From assembly GCF_945859705.1 (NCBI RefSeq), contig NC_079134.1, positions 68,506,625-68,570,624 on the forward strand: 64,000 nucleotides of DNA, given 5' to 3'. Within the stretch, counting starts at the first letter, position 1, and each line of letters opens with the position of its first letter. The notes under the pieces are model-generated. The model did not search any database and was not told the DNA's origin. It saw nothing but the letters and a program-made list of their open reading frames with translations. Shown one piece after another: positions 10,996-21,660 of this stretch. This DNA is from Episyrphus balteatus (lineage: Eukaryota > Arthropoda > Insecta > Diptera > Syrphidae). A program made the position numbers and the translations under genes.

Positions 10996-13215
10996 TGCTC
11001 ATAGCTCGATACCAAAAGCTTTTTCTTGATAAGGTTTAATCAGTTTGCGTTTAGTTTAAATAGATTTGCTAAAAGTTATAAAGCATTCGCACTTTTATTT
11101 AAACTAAACACAAATGATTTAACCTTTTCACAAATATATTTAACCTTTTATCAAATATATTTCACCTTTTAGCAAATATAATTAAACTAAAAGCAAATTA
11201 ATTAAACTCAAAAGCAAATATAATTAAACAAAAGCAAACTATTTAAACTTTTAGCAAATCTATTTAAACTTAACGCAAACTGATTAAACCTTATCTAGAA
11301 AAAGCTTTTTGTATCGAGCTATGAACAAGGTATTAGGATTTAGAAGCTGTCCGTAGCACTAAAATCAATGAAGCACCCCAAAAACCACAATAAGACCCTA
11401 TAAACAAAATGTGCATTTCAGTTAATATGGAAATATCTAACAAAAAAAGAAACTCCACCTAGGATTTGATGCAGTTTTGGAGAGGGGTTTATTTTCAGTG
11501 TAAATCTCAGTTTACGTAATTTTTTGTTGGGTGGGACATCCGCTAATTAAAAAATATAGCATTCGCACTTTTAATTAACCTAAACACAAATTAGTTTCAC
11601 CTTTTAACAAATATATTTCACCCTTTAGCAAATATATTTCACCTTTTAGCAAATATAATTAAACTAAAAGCAAATCAATTAAACCCAAAAGCAAATATAA
11701 TTAAACTTTGAGCAAATCTATTTAACCAAAAAACAAATTTATTTCACCTTTAAAATGAAAAATTATATTAAAATGAAAAATTATTATCCGTTTGCTGACA
11801 TTGGAATAAGTAGAATAATGTCAATAACATTGCTAGGGCAATCTAATTTTATCAATTTTACTTCAATAACTGCAACAAAGTTATGGTCCATGTTAATCTT
11901 ACTTAAAACTTGTCATGCGTATGTTTTGAAAGTGTCTTTTTATCTTTAATAAGCTATACTATAAGAGTTGGAGTTGGAGTATGTTAGTTTTAATTTTTTC
12001 CCACATAACTTTTTCGGTAATAAGAAACATTAAAAAGCATAGGTTTTTTGTGCAACAAGTCGTTCTTTAGATAATGAGAGTAACGCGTTTTTTTTATTAA
12101 ATAGCGGATGTCCCACCCAACAAAAAATTACGTAAACTGGGATTTTGTTTTTAGGGTCTTATTGTGGTTTTTGGAATGTTTCGTTGATTTTTGTGCTACG
12201 GACAGCTTCAAAATCCTCATCCCTTCTTCATAGCTCGATACCAAAAGCTTTTTCTAGAAAAGGTTAAATCACTTTGCGATTAGTTTAAATAGATTTGATA
12301 AAAGTTTAAATAGTTTGCTTTAGTTTAATTATATTTGCTTTTGGGTTTAATTGATTTGCTTTTTGTTTTATTATATTTGCTAAAAGGTGAAATATATTTG
12401 CTAAAAGGTGAAGTATATTTGTGAAAAGGTTAAATCATTTGTGTTAAGTTTAAATAAAAGTGCGAATGCTATATCTCGAAAACGACTTGTTGTACAGAAA
12501 ATTTGCTGATTTTTTTGGTTTGAAAATACAATTATCTTGCTTTCTCTCATATCTTATTTCGAAAAATAAGCACGACGGACGACTTAAACGAAAGATTAAC
12601 AGGGACCATAACTTGGTTGCAGTTATTGAAGTAAAATTGATAAAAGTAGATTGCTCTAGCAATGTTATTAAAAAAACATACGCACGACAAGTTCTAAGTA
12701 AGATTAACATGGACCATAACTTGGTTGCAGTAATTGAAGTAAAATTGATAAAAGTAGATTGTCCTAGCAATGTTATTGACGTTATTCTACTTATTCCAAT
12801 GTCAGCAAACGGATAATATATAATTTTTCATTTTAAAGGTAAAATAAATTTGTTTTTTGGTTAAATAGATTTGCTTAAAGTTTAAACAGTTTGCTTAAGT
12901 TTAATTATATTGGCTTTTGGGTTTAATTGATTTGCTTTTAGTTTAATTATATATGCTAAAAGGTGAAATATATTTGCTAAAGGGTAAAATATATTTGTTA
13001 AAAGGTGAAAATAATTTGTGTTTAGGTTAATTAAAAGTGCGAATGCTATAGTTTGCTTAGTTTAATTATATTTGCTTTTGGGTTTAATTAATTTGCTTTT
13101 AGTTTAATTATATTTGCTAAAAGGTGAAATATATTTGATAAAAGGTTAAATATATTTGTGAAAAGGTTAAATAATTTGTGTTTAGTTTAATTAAAAGTGC
13201 GAATGCTATATCTAG
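10993..13215. repeat. Block S: nested hairpin elements built from a short AT-rich motif
   Basis: The unit at 10993-11330 has inverted ends of about 75 bases (CATAGCTCGATACCAAAAGC). Related units recur at about 11546-11755, 12231-12480, 12840-13045 and 13050-13210. All contain runs of a 20-22 base degenerate motif, AGCAAATATAATTAAAC or its complement. The flank 11325-11545 is repeated inversely at 12095-12245, and 11755-11900 inversely at 12700-12840, with an extra direct copy at 12590-12680. The whole block is therefore a decayed palindrome. No protein is supported; the frames at 11755-11949 and 12460-12816 merely read through the repeats. Confidence 0.65.
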
Positions 13216-13565
13216 TCCCTAATATTTCCTGAACGTGCCCAATTTCTATGAAACAGTATCATACAATATTGGAATACTTCCCGATTCCAGTCGATTCTCC
13301 GTTCATACACTGATGTATGACAGTTCTTCATACAACATTTCTATGAAATAATACATGAACGGAGAATCGACTGGAAGTATTCCAATGTTGTATGATACTG
13401 TTTCATAGAAACTGATCATACATCATTTTAATACATTTTCTGTGAATTTTTTATACATTTCATACAGCAAAGTCTTTTTGCTGTAAACAAAATTTATTTA
13501 CTTAATAAAAGTATAAAAATGGGAGTTTTGTGTTCATAATTTAATCATAAGGAATATGCACATAA

Positions 13566-13735
13566 TAGGGGTATTCACGATCCGATGCAACTGGTCTAGT
13601 ATCATTGCAAAAGTGCAAAAGTGTAAAATCTTACAACACTACAACAACAAAATATTAGGGGTAGCTATTCACGATCTGGTGCAACAGGCCTAGTAAAAAT
13701 GTAAAATTTTATTTTTTTTACAATAGATGGTGAAC
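13566..13735. mobile_element. Short GGGGT-ended MITE pair inserted in the P2 arm
   Basis: The outer piece starts AGGGGTATTCACGAT. An inner piece starts GGGGTAGCTATTCACGAT at about 13660 and ends GTGAACACCCC at about 13733, with TTA on both sides. The uninterrupted arm is visible at 10121-10150 and in reverse at 10660-10690. There is no coding capacity. Confidence 0.55.
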
Positions 13736-13986
13736 ACCCCTTATATTTTTTATTTTTGTGAAGAAAATAATTATTCATTATCTTTTCTTGTTTTATTTTT
13801 AAATTTCATGACACGCACGTTTCTGTTACTCTTTTTGTTAGTCAGTAAAAAAAAATTCCTACACTCCAACGAAACCTAACCTCACAATTCATTCAAACGA
13901 AATGTCAAAATAAATACATCAACTACAACAAATAGATTTTATACATTACTTCCAATGAAATCTATGAAACAAAAAATTGTATGTAA

Positions 13987-14217
13987 AATCTTAACTACAT
14001 ACACCAATTTTTGAAAAAGTACAAAAGTGAAAATATTTTTTTTTCTCGCTAGCGCAATTGTTTTTTGAAAAAGAGTATACAAATTGTTTATTAGACCAAA
14101 AAATAAGCTTTCTGCGATATTTGTTTTAATTTTTCAGGCCGAAAAAGTATACAAAAATGCGTTTGAAAATTTTCACTTTTGTACTTTTTCACTTTTTGAG
14201 CCAATGTAGTTAAGCCT
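13987..14217. mobile_element. 231-bp MITE with TTAACTACAT ends
   Basis: The left end AATCTTAACTACAT and the complement of the right end, AGGCTTAACTACATTGG, are inverted and followed on both sides by GAAAAAGTACAAAAGTGAAAA. It is flanked by TAA (13984-13986 and 14218-14220). The intact P arm at 10440-10460 shows the site with a single TAA. A related right end occurs at about 62235-62295. Confidence 0.8.
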
Positions 14218-14459
14218 TAATGTATGAAAAAAAATTTAATGTATGATGTATGTAATGTATGTGATGTATCATCTATGAAATAGGGCCCAGAACTGTCAAA
14301 ATCATACAATGTATGTAATAGGCTTAGAGGATATAATATATGGAGTGCTTGTGCTGTTAGTTCCGTGAAGCTTTTATAGAGGGCTCTTGTTTCTTTAATT
14401 TTTTCGATGAGTGCATGCCTCCATTTTATTTTCATTTGATGGCTGTCATCAACAAGCTT

Positions 14460-16589
14460 CCCAACTAACATTTTTGCTTACGGGTTTCGAGCTCAAAGGG
14501 CTATTCGCACCTATAAAACTGGTATACTATTCACGGTAAAAAAATATCAGTAAACGCTGATATTTATACCTCTAAGAAACTTTTTAGGAGTATCTTATAG
14601 TGGGATTATAGGTGCGATGAAAAATTCTCTGTAAGCATTGTATAAAGCTTCGCTGGACTTCTGTTTAGTGTCATACTATAATGATGTTGGGAAGTGCTTA
14701 CAGTGTCATAATACAATAATGTTAGTTGGAAAGTGTTTGATTTTTATTCAAACTTAATAATTCTCAAGTGCGTTATTGTAATTATTTTGTGTGTTAAATA
14801 GTTTAAAATAAAATATAAAAACAGTTAAAATTGGTGTAAAGTTTAAAGTATTTCTCTTTTATACTATTAGTATCAACCTAGCTCCTCAGATAAACTTGGT
14901 TTATAAAAATAAGTTAATACTAAAATAAAAATCAGTATAAATGCAACACAATTTAATTTCTTTTTATTTCTCCTCCTTTTATTTCCCCTCCTTTTATATC
15001 CAACCTCACTTTTTATTTCTCCTCCACCACTTTCGTTTGTTGATGACAAACTTTACAGTAGTCTTATACACGGAGAAAAAATAAGGTATGAACTACCTTA
15101 TTTCTGGTATATTTAACTTTAATGTAAAGTTTAAATAGGGATGACTCCCCAATAAAATGGAATTCACCTTACTTTTCTAGTAAATTTATAGCTTAGGATT
15201 AACTTTACTGTAAAGCCTTTTTTTGTATGACTTTCTAATAGAAATTACTAGAAAGTTAGGTACATATTTTACCTTATTATAAGGCTGAAAATACTGATTT
15301 TTAAAGTAAATTGAACTTGTCTATGGAAGGTATATAATTTAGTTCCAGATTGGATCAAATAAAGTCAATTTCATTTTTATTGATGACATTTTTCTAAATA
15401 AAATTGTATGCATTTATCTTACAAAAATTAAAATAAAAAAGTTGAATTTTGTAATTATTGAAAAGCATAACTAGGTAACACGTACTTAATCCTCAAAGCT
15501 ATTTAAAAGTAAGTAACGTATGACCCTGTTATGTTTTTCAATAATTACATAAATTACCTAGTTTATTATAATTTTGTAAGGTGCAAACAAACAATTTTAT
15601 TTAGGAAAATATCATCAATAAAAATGGAATTGACTTTATTTGATCAAATTTTTATCTAATTCTTCATGAATTAATTAGATTGAATGATGTTAATCCATAT
15701 GGATACCTATATATTATTCTAACACAAGAAAAAAATATGCTATCCGTAATTATGGAGCCAATAACAACGCATAAAAGAACACAAAAAGTAATGAAAACAT
15801 TTCACTTCCAAAAGAAAAACACAGATTTTATTTCTTTATTAATTATTCCACACCCGGACACCTAAAAGCTTTGACAAAAAAAAATTTCCAAAACACATGG
15901 AAGACAAAATGGCAGACTTTTCAATGACAGCAATTAAGAGTTATTACTATGTATAGGGGAAAATTCCTAGAATTATGTAATATTATTACCTTAGTGTAAG
16001 GTAAAACTTATTCACAGAATAGTTAAATTTGTAAAATATGTTTTACTAGAATCTTAAAGTGAAAAGAGTCATACACTTTTTTGGATGAAGGTTTATTTTA
16101 CTCTACGTAAAGAAAATATTGCTATTCGTAAGGTATATACTACTTTATTTTGTTCACCATAATTTTCTTGTAAAAATTACTTTACGGAACCAAGAAATGT
16201 TCAATGCGTAAGGTAAATTTTACTTAAAATCTAGGGCTTTTTACTTTAATTTCCTTACTAGTCATATGGAGTATAAAATACTAGATTCATTTTTCTCCGT
16301 GTAGTGTACTTCTTCCCACACCTATAGGATCGAATACCACTTTCGGCTACTGATGAGAAACCTTACAGTAGTCTTACAGTGTACTTCTTCGCACATTTAT
16401 AAATACCACATTCGGCTACTGATGAAAAACTTTACAGGAGTATTTCATTGTACTTCTTATAGGTTTAATAGGAGTAAAAAAAGAGGGCCTTTTTAATGAT
16501 AAACAGGGTTATATGAGTCTTTTAGGTGTGAAGTTAGTGATAACAAAAAGCTTCTCACCATCGTTATAACATCGAAATTATTAGTTGGG
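14460..16589. mobile_element. Nested element with CCCAACTAA ends
   Basis: CCCAACTAAC at 14460 and TTAGTTGGG at 16581-16589 are inverted and sit where hAT-like copy 1 has unrelated sequence. The interior contains about three copies of a 75-base repeat (around 15020-15066, 16305-16380, 16380-16455; shared words CAGTAGTCTTA and GTGTACTTC) and the nested TA-flanked element at 15069-16301. Coding capacity is absent. The terminal repeat is short, so the element is only moderately supported. Confidence 0.5.
15069..16301. mobile_element. TA-flanked element with CACGGAGAAAAA ends
   Basis: CACGGAGAAAAA at 15069 and TTTTTCTCCGTG ending at 16301 are flanked by TA (15067-15068 and 16302-16303). The neighbouring 75-base repeat preserves the unbroken sequence CAGTAGTCTTACAGTGTAC, close to the site without the insert. 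Inside, many AAGGTA/TACCTT and CTAGTAA words repeat. TA duplication fits the Tc1/mariner type. No transposase is seen; the 61-codon frame at 15680-15865 is not recognised. Confidence 0.72.
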
Positions 16590-16720
16590 TTGTTTATTTA
16601 CAGCTGCGGAGCCGGACTCGCACTGAAAAACGAAGGCAGCGACCCCTATCCATGCATATGGCGTTACAATATATTAGGTATAGGAACAAGCACTCCATAT
16701 ATATATCCTCTAAGGTAATA

Positions 16721-17309
16721 GGTCTGTTTGGGTACTGCCTAAAACAGAAATATTTCAACTTTTTCAACATTTCCAGCCCAATTCCTGTTTGGGTACTCTG
16801 AAATTGTGCATTTTTTCACAAAAAAGATGGCCGCGAGAGAGAAAAAAATTTCCCCTTCGTGCGAATTTCTGCCCCAAAAATTTCTTCCGATAAAAATCTG
16901 AAATCTGTCAAAAGGTAGTGCTTTCTCCTTTTTTCTTATTTGGTCTTGTCGCACAACAAAAATAAAACAAACTACAAACATAGCAGTGTGGCTTTGTGTT
17001 GTTTTTATTTTTATTTATCGCGTTTTAGTGGTGTAATAATCAAAATAAATAAGAGTTTTTATGAAAAAAAAATAATAATAAAGTGTTTCAAAAATAATAC
17101 AAAGCTGTTTTAAATTTTTTGTTTCTTTATTTATTTTTTTCAACTGGTGTTGTTGTTAACATTTGTTGTTGTTAAAAAAAAGCAGAAAATTTTGTCAAAA
17201 AGTGTTTGGGTACTTTTGCTCAATTTTTTTTTCTCTGAGAGGATTTCATCCCCACTCCTCAAAATTTGACAGATTTCTTATTTTTGTCCAAAAAGAACCC
17301 AAACAGACC
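16721..17309. mobile_element. 589-bp TA-flanked MITE with GGTCTGTTTGGGT ends
   Basis: GGTCTGTTTGGGTAC at 16721 and ACCCAAACAGACC ending at 17309 are inverted, with TA on each side (16719-16720 and 17310-17311). Single ends of the same family occur near 49296-49313 and 54724-54742. The 8-bp duplication of the neighbouring hAT-like element includes the first two bases of this MITE, so the hAT-like element arrived later. There is no coding capacity. Confidence 0.82.
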
Positions 17310-17427
17310 TAATGTATTGGGCACGTTCAAAGAGCTAACATAAAGCTATCGGATAGCTTTTTGTTGTTGTAAACAATGTTAAAATTTACCAAGGAAACGA
17401 ACCGTTTTCTGTGAAAAAATAATCTGA

Positions 17428-18099
17428 AAGCTCAAACACAATCACGCTTTGCCGTCGATTTTGACAACTGCGAAAAGTTCAACTATAGGAAATCTGTGTA
17501 TCCTCACACAATGACGCTTTTCTTACGTACGCTTTTTTTGACAAACGTAAGGAAACGTAAGAAAGCGAGCAAAAGTTCAACCAGACTGAACTTTTGCTCG
17601 CTTTCTGACATTTAACAGACATAGTTACAGTCACCCACATTATTGCGCCAAATGTGAATAAAAAAAATAAATTATTGCAAAACTATGTGTTTTTTAATTT
17701 CTCTATATAGATTTTGCACAAAAAAACGACATCGAGATATTTTAAATCAACACAATTTACGTATTAAAAACAAAAAAAAATTAATGATGTTTTAGACTGA
17801 GTTTTATTGTTAAAAACAATATATTTTGATTGGTTTTGTTTTTATAACTATAGGATTAAAGAATATACAAATTTCTATGCATTTTTTAAACACATTAATA
17901 TCCTTTTTCATTTTTCCACAATTAAATCAAGATAAAGACTTGGCCCAATAATTTTGTGAGTGACTGTGTTTTTTTTTATTTGACAGCAGATTTTATGTTG
18001 CAATCAGCTGTTCAAAGTCAAAGTGACAGATGCGCGCTTTGAGGATTTCTCAACGTAACGCAACGAAGCGACGCCCTAAAGCGTTTTGTGTTTCAGCTT
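17428..18099 (-). mobile_element. Family K MITE, copy K3, reverse orientation
   Basis: It has the same ends and contents as K1/K2 but inverted, flanked by TGA on both sides (17425-17427 and 18100-18102). The internal hairpin lies at 17561-17605. The three copies of the family together define 3-bp target duplications. Confidence 0.88.
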
Positions 18100-18102
18100 T
18101 GA

Positions 18103-18480
18103 AGGTATCCCAGAACATAAACAAAAAATACCAAGACTGGAAACTTTCGTACGTCTTTCCCCCCAAAACCCTTTTGTGTACAGTGTTGTCAGTGAATATA
18201 TGTGAAAGCCACCACGTTGGTAAATGACGTTAACACGCACACATTCACACATTCACGACATTCACCACACATCCAACACGAACACAACGATAAGTTCACG
18301 ACATTCACCACACCTCGCAGCTTGTTGGCAAACGTCAGTTGACCGCCGAGTTTCCAGTCTTGGTATTCTTTGTTCAAAAAGATATTCCAGATACGGGTAT
18401 CCCACATAGCCTATCCGATAGGTGTGAACGTGCCCATAATCTACGAAATAGGCTCCCGCGGGTTTTATTTTACAGAAATT
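18103..18480. other. Possible small element between GGTATCCC repeats
   Basis: GGTATCCC occurs at 18104-18111 and again at 18396-18403. Just inside lie inverted copies of ATACCAAGACTGGAAAC (about 18128-18144 and 18353-18369). Together these suggest a small TIR element with an 8-bp duplication, but the ends next to the duplication do not match each other well. Confidence 0.4.
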
Positions 18481-18874
18481 GGGCGCATTCACAAACCTAG
18501 GTGCTACGTAGCGACTCGTTCTGATTGGCTGAAAATAGCTAAGAAATTAGTTGAAATTTCCCCTCCGACGTAGGTGAAAAATTTTCAGCTTCAAAGCTAG
18601 CTGACATTTCTCAGTCAGCTGTTTGATGGAAACAAATTCTATTTGAATTTTAAATTTGGTGGAATTGATGAAAAAAGCATATAAAATAAAATTAATTGTG
18701 TAGTATGTGAATATAAATCAAGAAATTGAGGAATTTCAAAGAAAAAAAGCCATTTAAACCACTCAAAACACATTTTTTTTTATTGCATCTGTCACCTAGC
18801 TTTGTAGTGCAAATTCGCATTCCAAAAGCTAGTTGAAACTCGACTACGTAGCACCTAGGTTTGTGAATGCGCCC
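18481..18874. mobile_element. 394-bp MITE with GGGCGCATTC ends
   Basis: The inverted ends are about 31 bases and near perfect (GGGCGCATTCACAAACCTAG, then GTGCTACGTAG). ATT flanks both sides (18478-18480 and 18875-18877). The GGGC start and 3-bp duplication resemble PIF/Harbinger-type MITEs. No protein is encoded. Confidence 0.8.
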
Positions 18875-18877
18875 ATT

Positions 18878-19950
18878 GTTTTGATTTCAGCTTGACGTTC
18901 GTGTAAAAATTGTTGTCAAATGACACACACAATCGCAAATAGAATTCGGTCTGTTTTCATGTCTCTTTTTTAACACCAAAAATTCGATTTTTTTGAGGCG
19001 ATTCTAGAAATTGAAAGGAATTTGACATAGAAATTTCTTTGTCAATTATAAAAACTGTCTTGATTTTAATTAATCTTGGTTCAAATAAAAATAAGTGATT
19101 ACCACTCGACTTGATTATCAATTAAAATGGAACTGATTACAAGATCTGTTATAAGCAATCTTGAAGTGCAGTCAATTGGTAAATTCATTTTTTACGCTGT
19201 AGTAATTGAAATCAAAATAAATCATTTTCTAGTTTCTTCAGATCAAAGTAGCTTCCAGAAGCAAAATAGCATGGATAAAGCAACTATCACCACGGATTCT
19301 GGCTATGAAAACAAAAACAAACTAAAACGTCTAAACATCCAGTTTGAAAATATTAAATATGTTGTTCGAACGGGTTTTTTCAGGAAAGGTACGTTTTTAT
19401 ATTTGCGGAAAGAAATCTTTTTAGTGATGCATATTCGTTATCTTATCATAATAATCCAAGCGTCTATTACAGTGCAATCTTCATTAATTACATAAATGAC
19501 TTAACATTTAAACTGGTTAGTCTTGGACCATGAAAAATATTTGACATTTTTCAATGGAAATCAGCTACTGATTTTCAGGACAATGATGTTAGTTCATACA
19601 GTTTGCTTTAAAAAATAGTAAATTATTCAATTATTACACATGTGTAGGTAAAGATACATATATCCATTGCTGGATGCCTTATAAATTGAAGGTCGCGGTT
19701 GTTATCTAATTTGTTTGCAGTTAGTCTGATTACACGGGGTTATTATTAATAATCTTTTTACCAAAGAACCATCATTTAAACTTTTCTTATAAAAATTCAA
19801 TTAAAAGTCAGCGGTTGGTCGATTACCATTTTTTTTATTCTAATGCACTGTGGGTCAAAAAAATCGAAATTCTTTTTTTGGATTTTGTACTCCGAATAAT
19901 CGATTGCTAGACACCTCTAGAATATACACACCAAATATAAGCTCTTTAGT
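18878..19950. other. Unassigned region
   Basis: One open frame at 19127-19495 (122 codons, plus strand) has no recognisable domain, a low-complexity basic composition and no supporting context, so I do not call it a gene. No TIR or retroelement feature was seen. Confidence 0.4.
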
Positions 19951-20343
19951 ACCTGGGAGACCGAGCTTTGCTCGGTATCCTTAAATGTTATAACTTTGAG
20001 TGAAAAAAAAATCAAATGTAAACAGCAATTTTTTGGAGTGGGTTTGAGTTTGCAATGACCAGTTTTTTCGCGGGTTACAAAACACCACATTCCCACTTTA
20101 TAATCCAGTTTATGTAAGTTTGAATATACGATCAGCAATGAATAGAAGGGTTACAGGAATCTGCATTATCGAAAATGCTTACAGCAATGAGATCCCTTTT
20201 TGTTCAAATTTTAATTTACGGGTCAGAAAGTTTTGGATGGTGAATATAAAGTTAATCTTTTTTTTTTGTATAGCCTTGTCGGCAAAGCTTAGTATGAAGA
20301 AATACTTTTTTTATCCCTGTCTCTGTTCTATTCTGTATCAGTG

Positions 20344-20373
20344 GATTAAGATTAAGATTAAGATTAAGATTAG
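20344..20373 (+). repeat. GATTAA microsatellite in the left palindrome arm
   Basis: About five GATTAA units, mirrored as TTAATC units at about 22880-22912 in the right arm. It lies beside a relatively GC-rich conserved stretch (GGTGGGAATAATTCGCC). Confidence 0.8.
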
Positions 20374-21137
20374 GGTGAGAGGTGGGAATAATTCGCCTTA
20401 TCACTGCGGCCTCTGATGGGCCTATTGTGATGTCCTCTTTTTAGAGTTCACGTAGAAATCCTGAGTTTAGAAAACTTAGTATGTTTTTGGGTGAACTAGC
20501 TAGTATGAACTAGTATCAGTGGATGCTTTACTCCTTTCTTTTTTTTACTTATATAGGGTGTCCCAAAAGTAATGGATCAAACGAAATATGCTGATTGGGG
20601 AACTTAAGGGCTCTCAGAATTTGGAACCTTGTTCCTCCCAAATCCTTACGGGTTTCAATTTAATGCAATTCTTGTGAAATTTCGAAAAATCCTTACTTGA
20701 CAACAGTATTTTGCTTCCTGCGCCCATTATTGATATTTGTTTTTTTTTTTTTTTAATTCTTTTACGAAAACATTGCCAATAATTAGCCCTGTTATTGTAG
20801 TTTTCAAAAAAGTATAAAAGTTTCCTAAGTTGCAGTTAGATCACAAAATATTACAATTTGAATTCAACAAAACAGGGTTTTTCAGAACATAAAACACCCA
20901 ACTGAATAAATGATCAATACATGATCAAAAAAGTCATGATCTAAAAAATTTTGTTTAGTTATTGTAACAAAAAGAAAAAGAAAAATGCGTAAAACATGGA
21001 ACCATCCCTCAAAATTTTATTGAAGTCGTTGAATCTCTCTCTGCGAAAACAAAACTAATATAAGAGAAAATACTTCCAAAATGTCTAGGGGACCTCAAAA
21101 TTTCATCGAAATCTTTAAAGTTTAAAAAAAATTCTAT

Positions 21138-21660
21138 GGTAAAAAAGTGGGCATGGCAGTGGGTGGATTTTTCCAAAAATACTTACAAAACTTTTAACTC
21201 CCTAAGATAAACAAACCCTTAAAATGTCATCGAAATCGTTAGAGACGTTTCCGAAAAAAAAATTTAAATGTTAAAAAAGTGCGCTTGGCAGTGGGCAGAT
21301 TTTTCCAAAAAAAAAACTTCCAAAACTTTTTACTTTCTTGGATGAACAAACCCTGAAAATTTCGTCGAAATCATTAGAGCCGTTTCCGAAAAAACTTATA
21401 TGTTAAAAAAGTGGGCGTGGCAGTGGGCGGATTTTTCAAAAAAAAACTTCCAAAACTTTTTACTCGCTTATATAAACAAACCCTGAAAATTTCATCGAAA
21501 TCGTTAGAGCCGTTCCCGAAAAAACTTATATGTTAAAAAAGTGGGCGTGGCAGTGGGCGGATTTTTCCAAAAATACTTCCAAAACTTTTTACTCGCTTAG
21601 ATGAACAAACCCTGAAAATTTCATCGAAATCGTTAGAGCCGTTTCCGAGATCCCAATTTT
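21138..21660. repeat. Tandem array of about 128-bp units in the left palindrome arm
   Basis: Four units begin with AAAAAAGTGGGC/TGCGC-type sequence near 21142, 21274, 21403 and 21531. Each contains GGCAGTGGGC and ends with GAAATCGTTAGAGCCGTTTCC. The last two units are most alike, indicating recent duplication. The right arm has only two to three units (about 21740-22090). The same TCTAACGATTT words recur as single copies near 35000 and 35400. Confidence 0.85.

Larger units (their letters stand above)
10386..14288. mobile_element. Family P palindromic element, copy P2, with nested insertions
   Basis: The ends GGGCCCTATTTCATAGATGA at 10386 onward and its complement ending at 14288 are followed by arms of about 400 bases (10386-10790 and 13376-14288) that would fold onto each other. 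Between them lie block S and short GGGGT-ended MITEs, and the right arm is split by the 231-bp element at 13987-14217. No gene is present. The region 13226-13390 contains a further partial P copy in which the empty site of hAT-like copy 1 is seen. Confidence 0.6.
14323..16714 (+). mobile_element. hAT-like non-autonomous element, copy 2, with 8-bp target duplication
   Basis: The ends CTTAGAGGATATAATATATG and the complement ending CTCTAAG at 16714 are flanked by GTAATAGG on both sides (14315-14322 and 16715-16722). The left 140 bases match copy 1 without the K insertion, and the right 110 bases match copy 1 closely (GGACTCGCACTGAAAAACG). A later element occupies 14460-16589, so the original was short and had no transposase. 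Confidence 0.87.

Noticed and set aside
11000..13215. CRISPR-like regular repeats
   Set aside because: The repeats are degenerate, on both strands, lack unique spacers of fixed length and sit in eukaryotic transposon DNA.
19127..19495. 122-codon open frame as a possible gene
   Set aside because: No domain, no start or splice context, and composition is like the surrounding AT-rich DNA.
19917..20138. Protein frame duplicated at 23124-23354, looking like a two-copy gene
   Set aside because: It is the mirror image produced by the palindrome arms.
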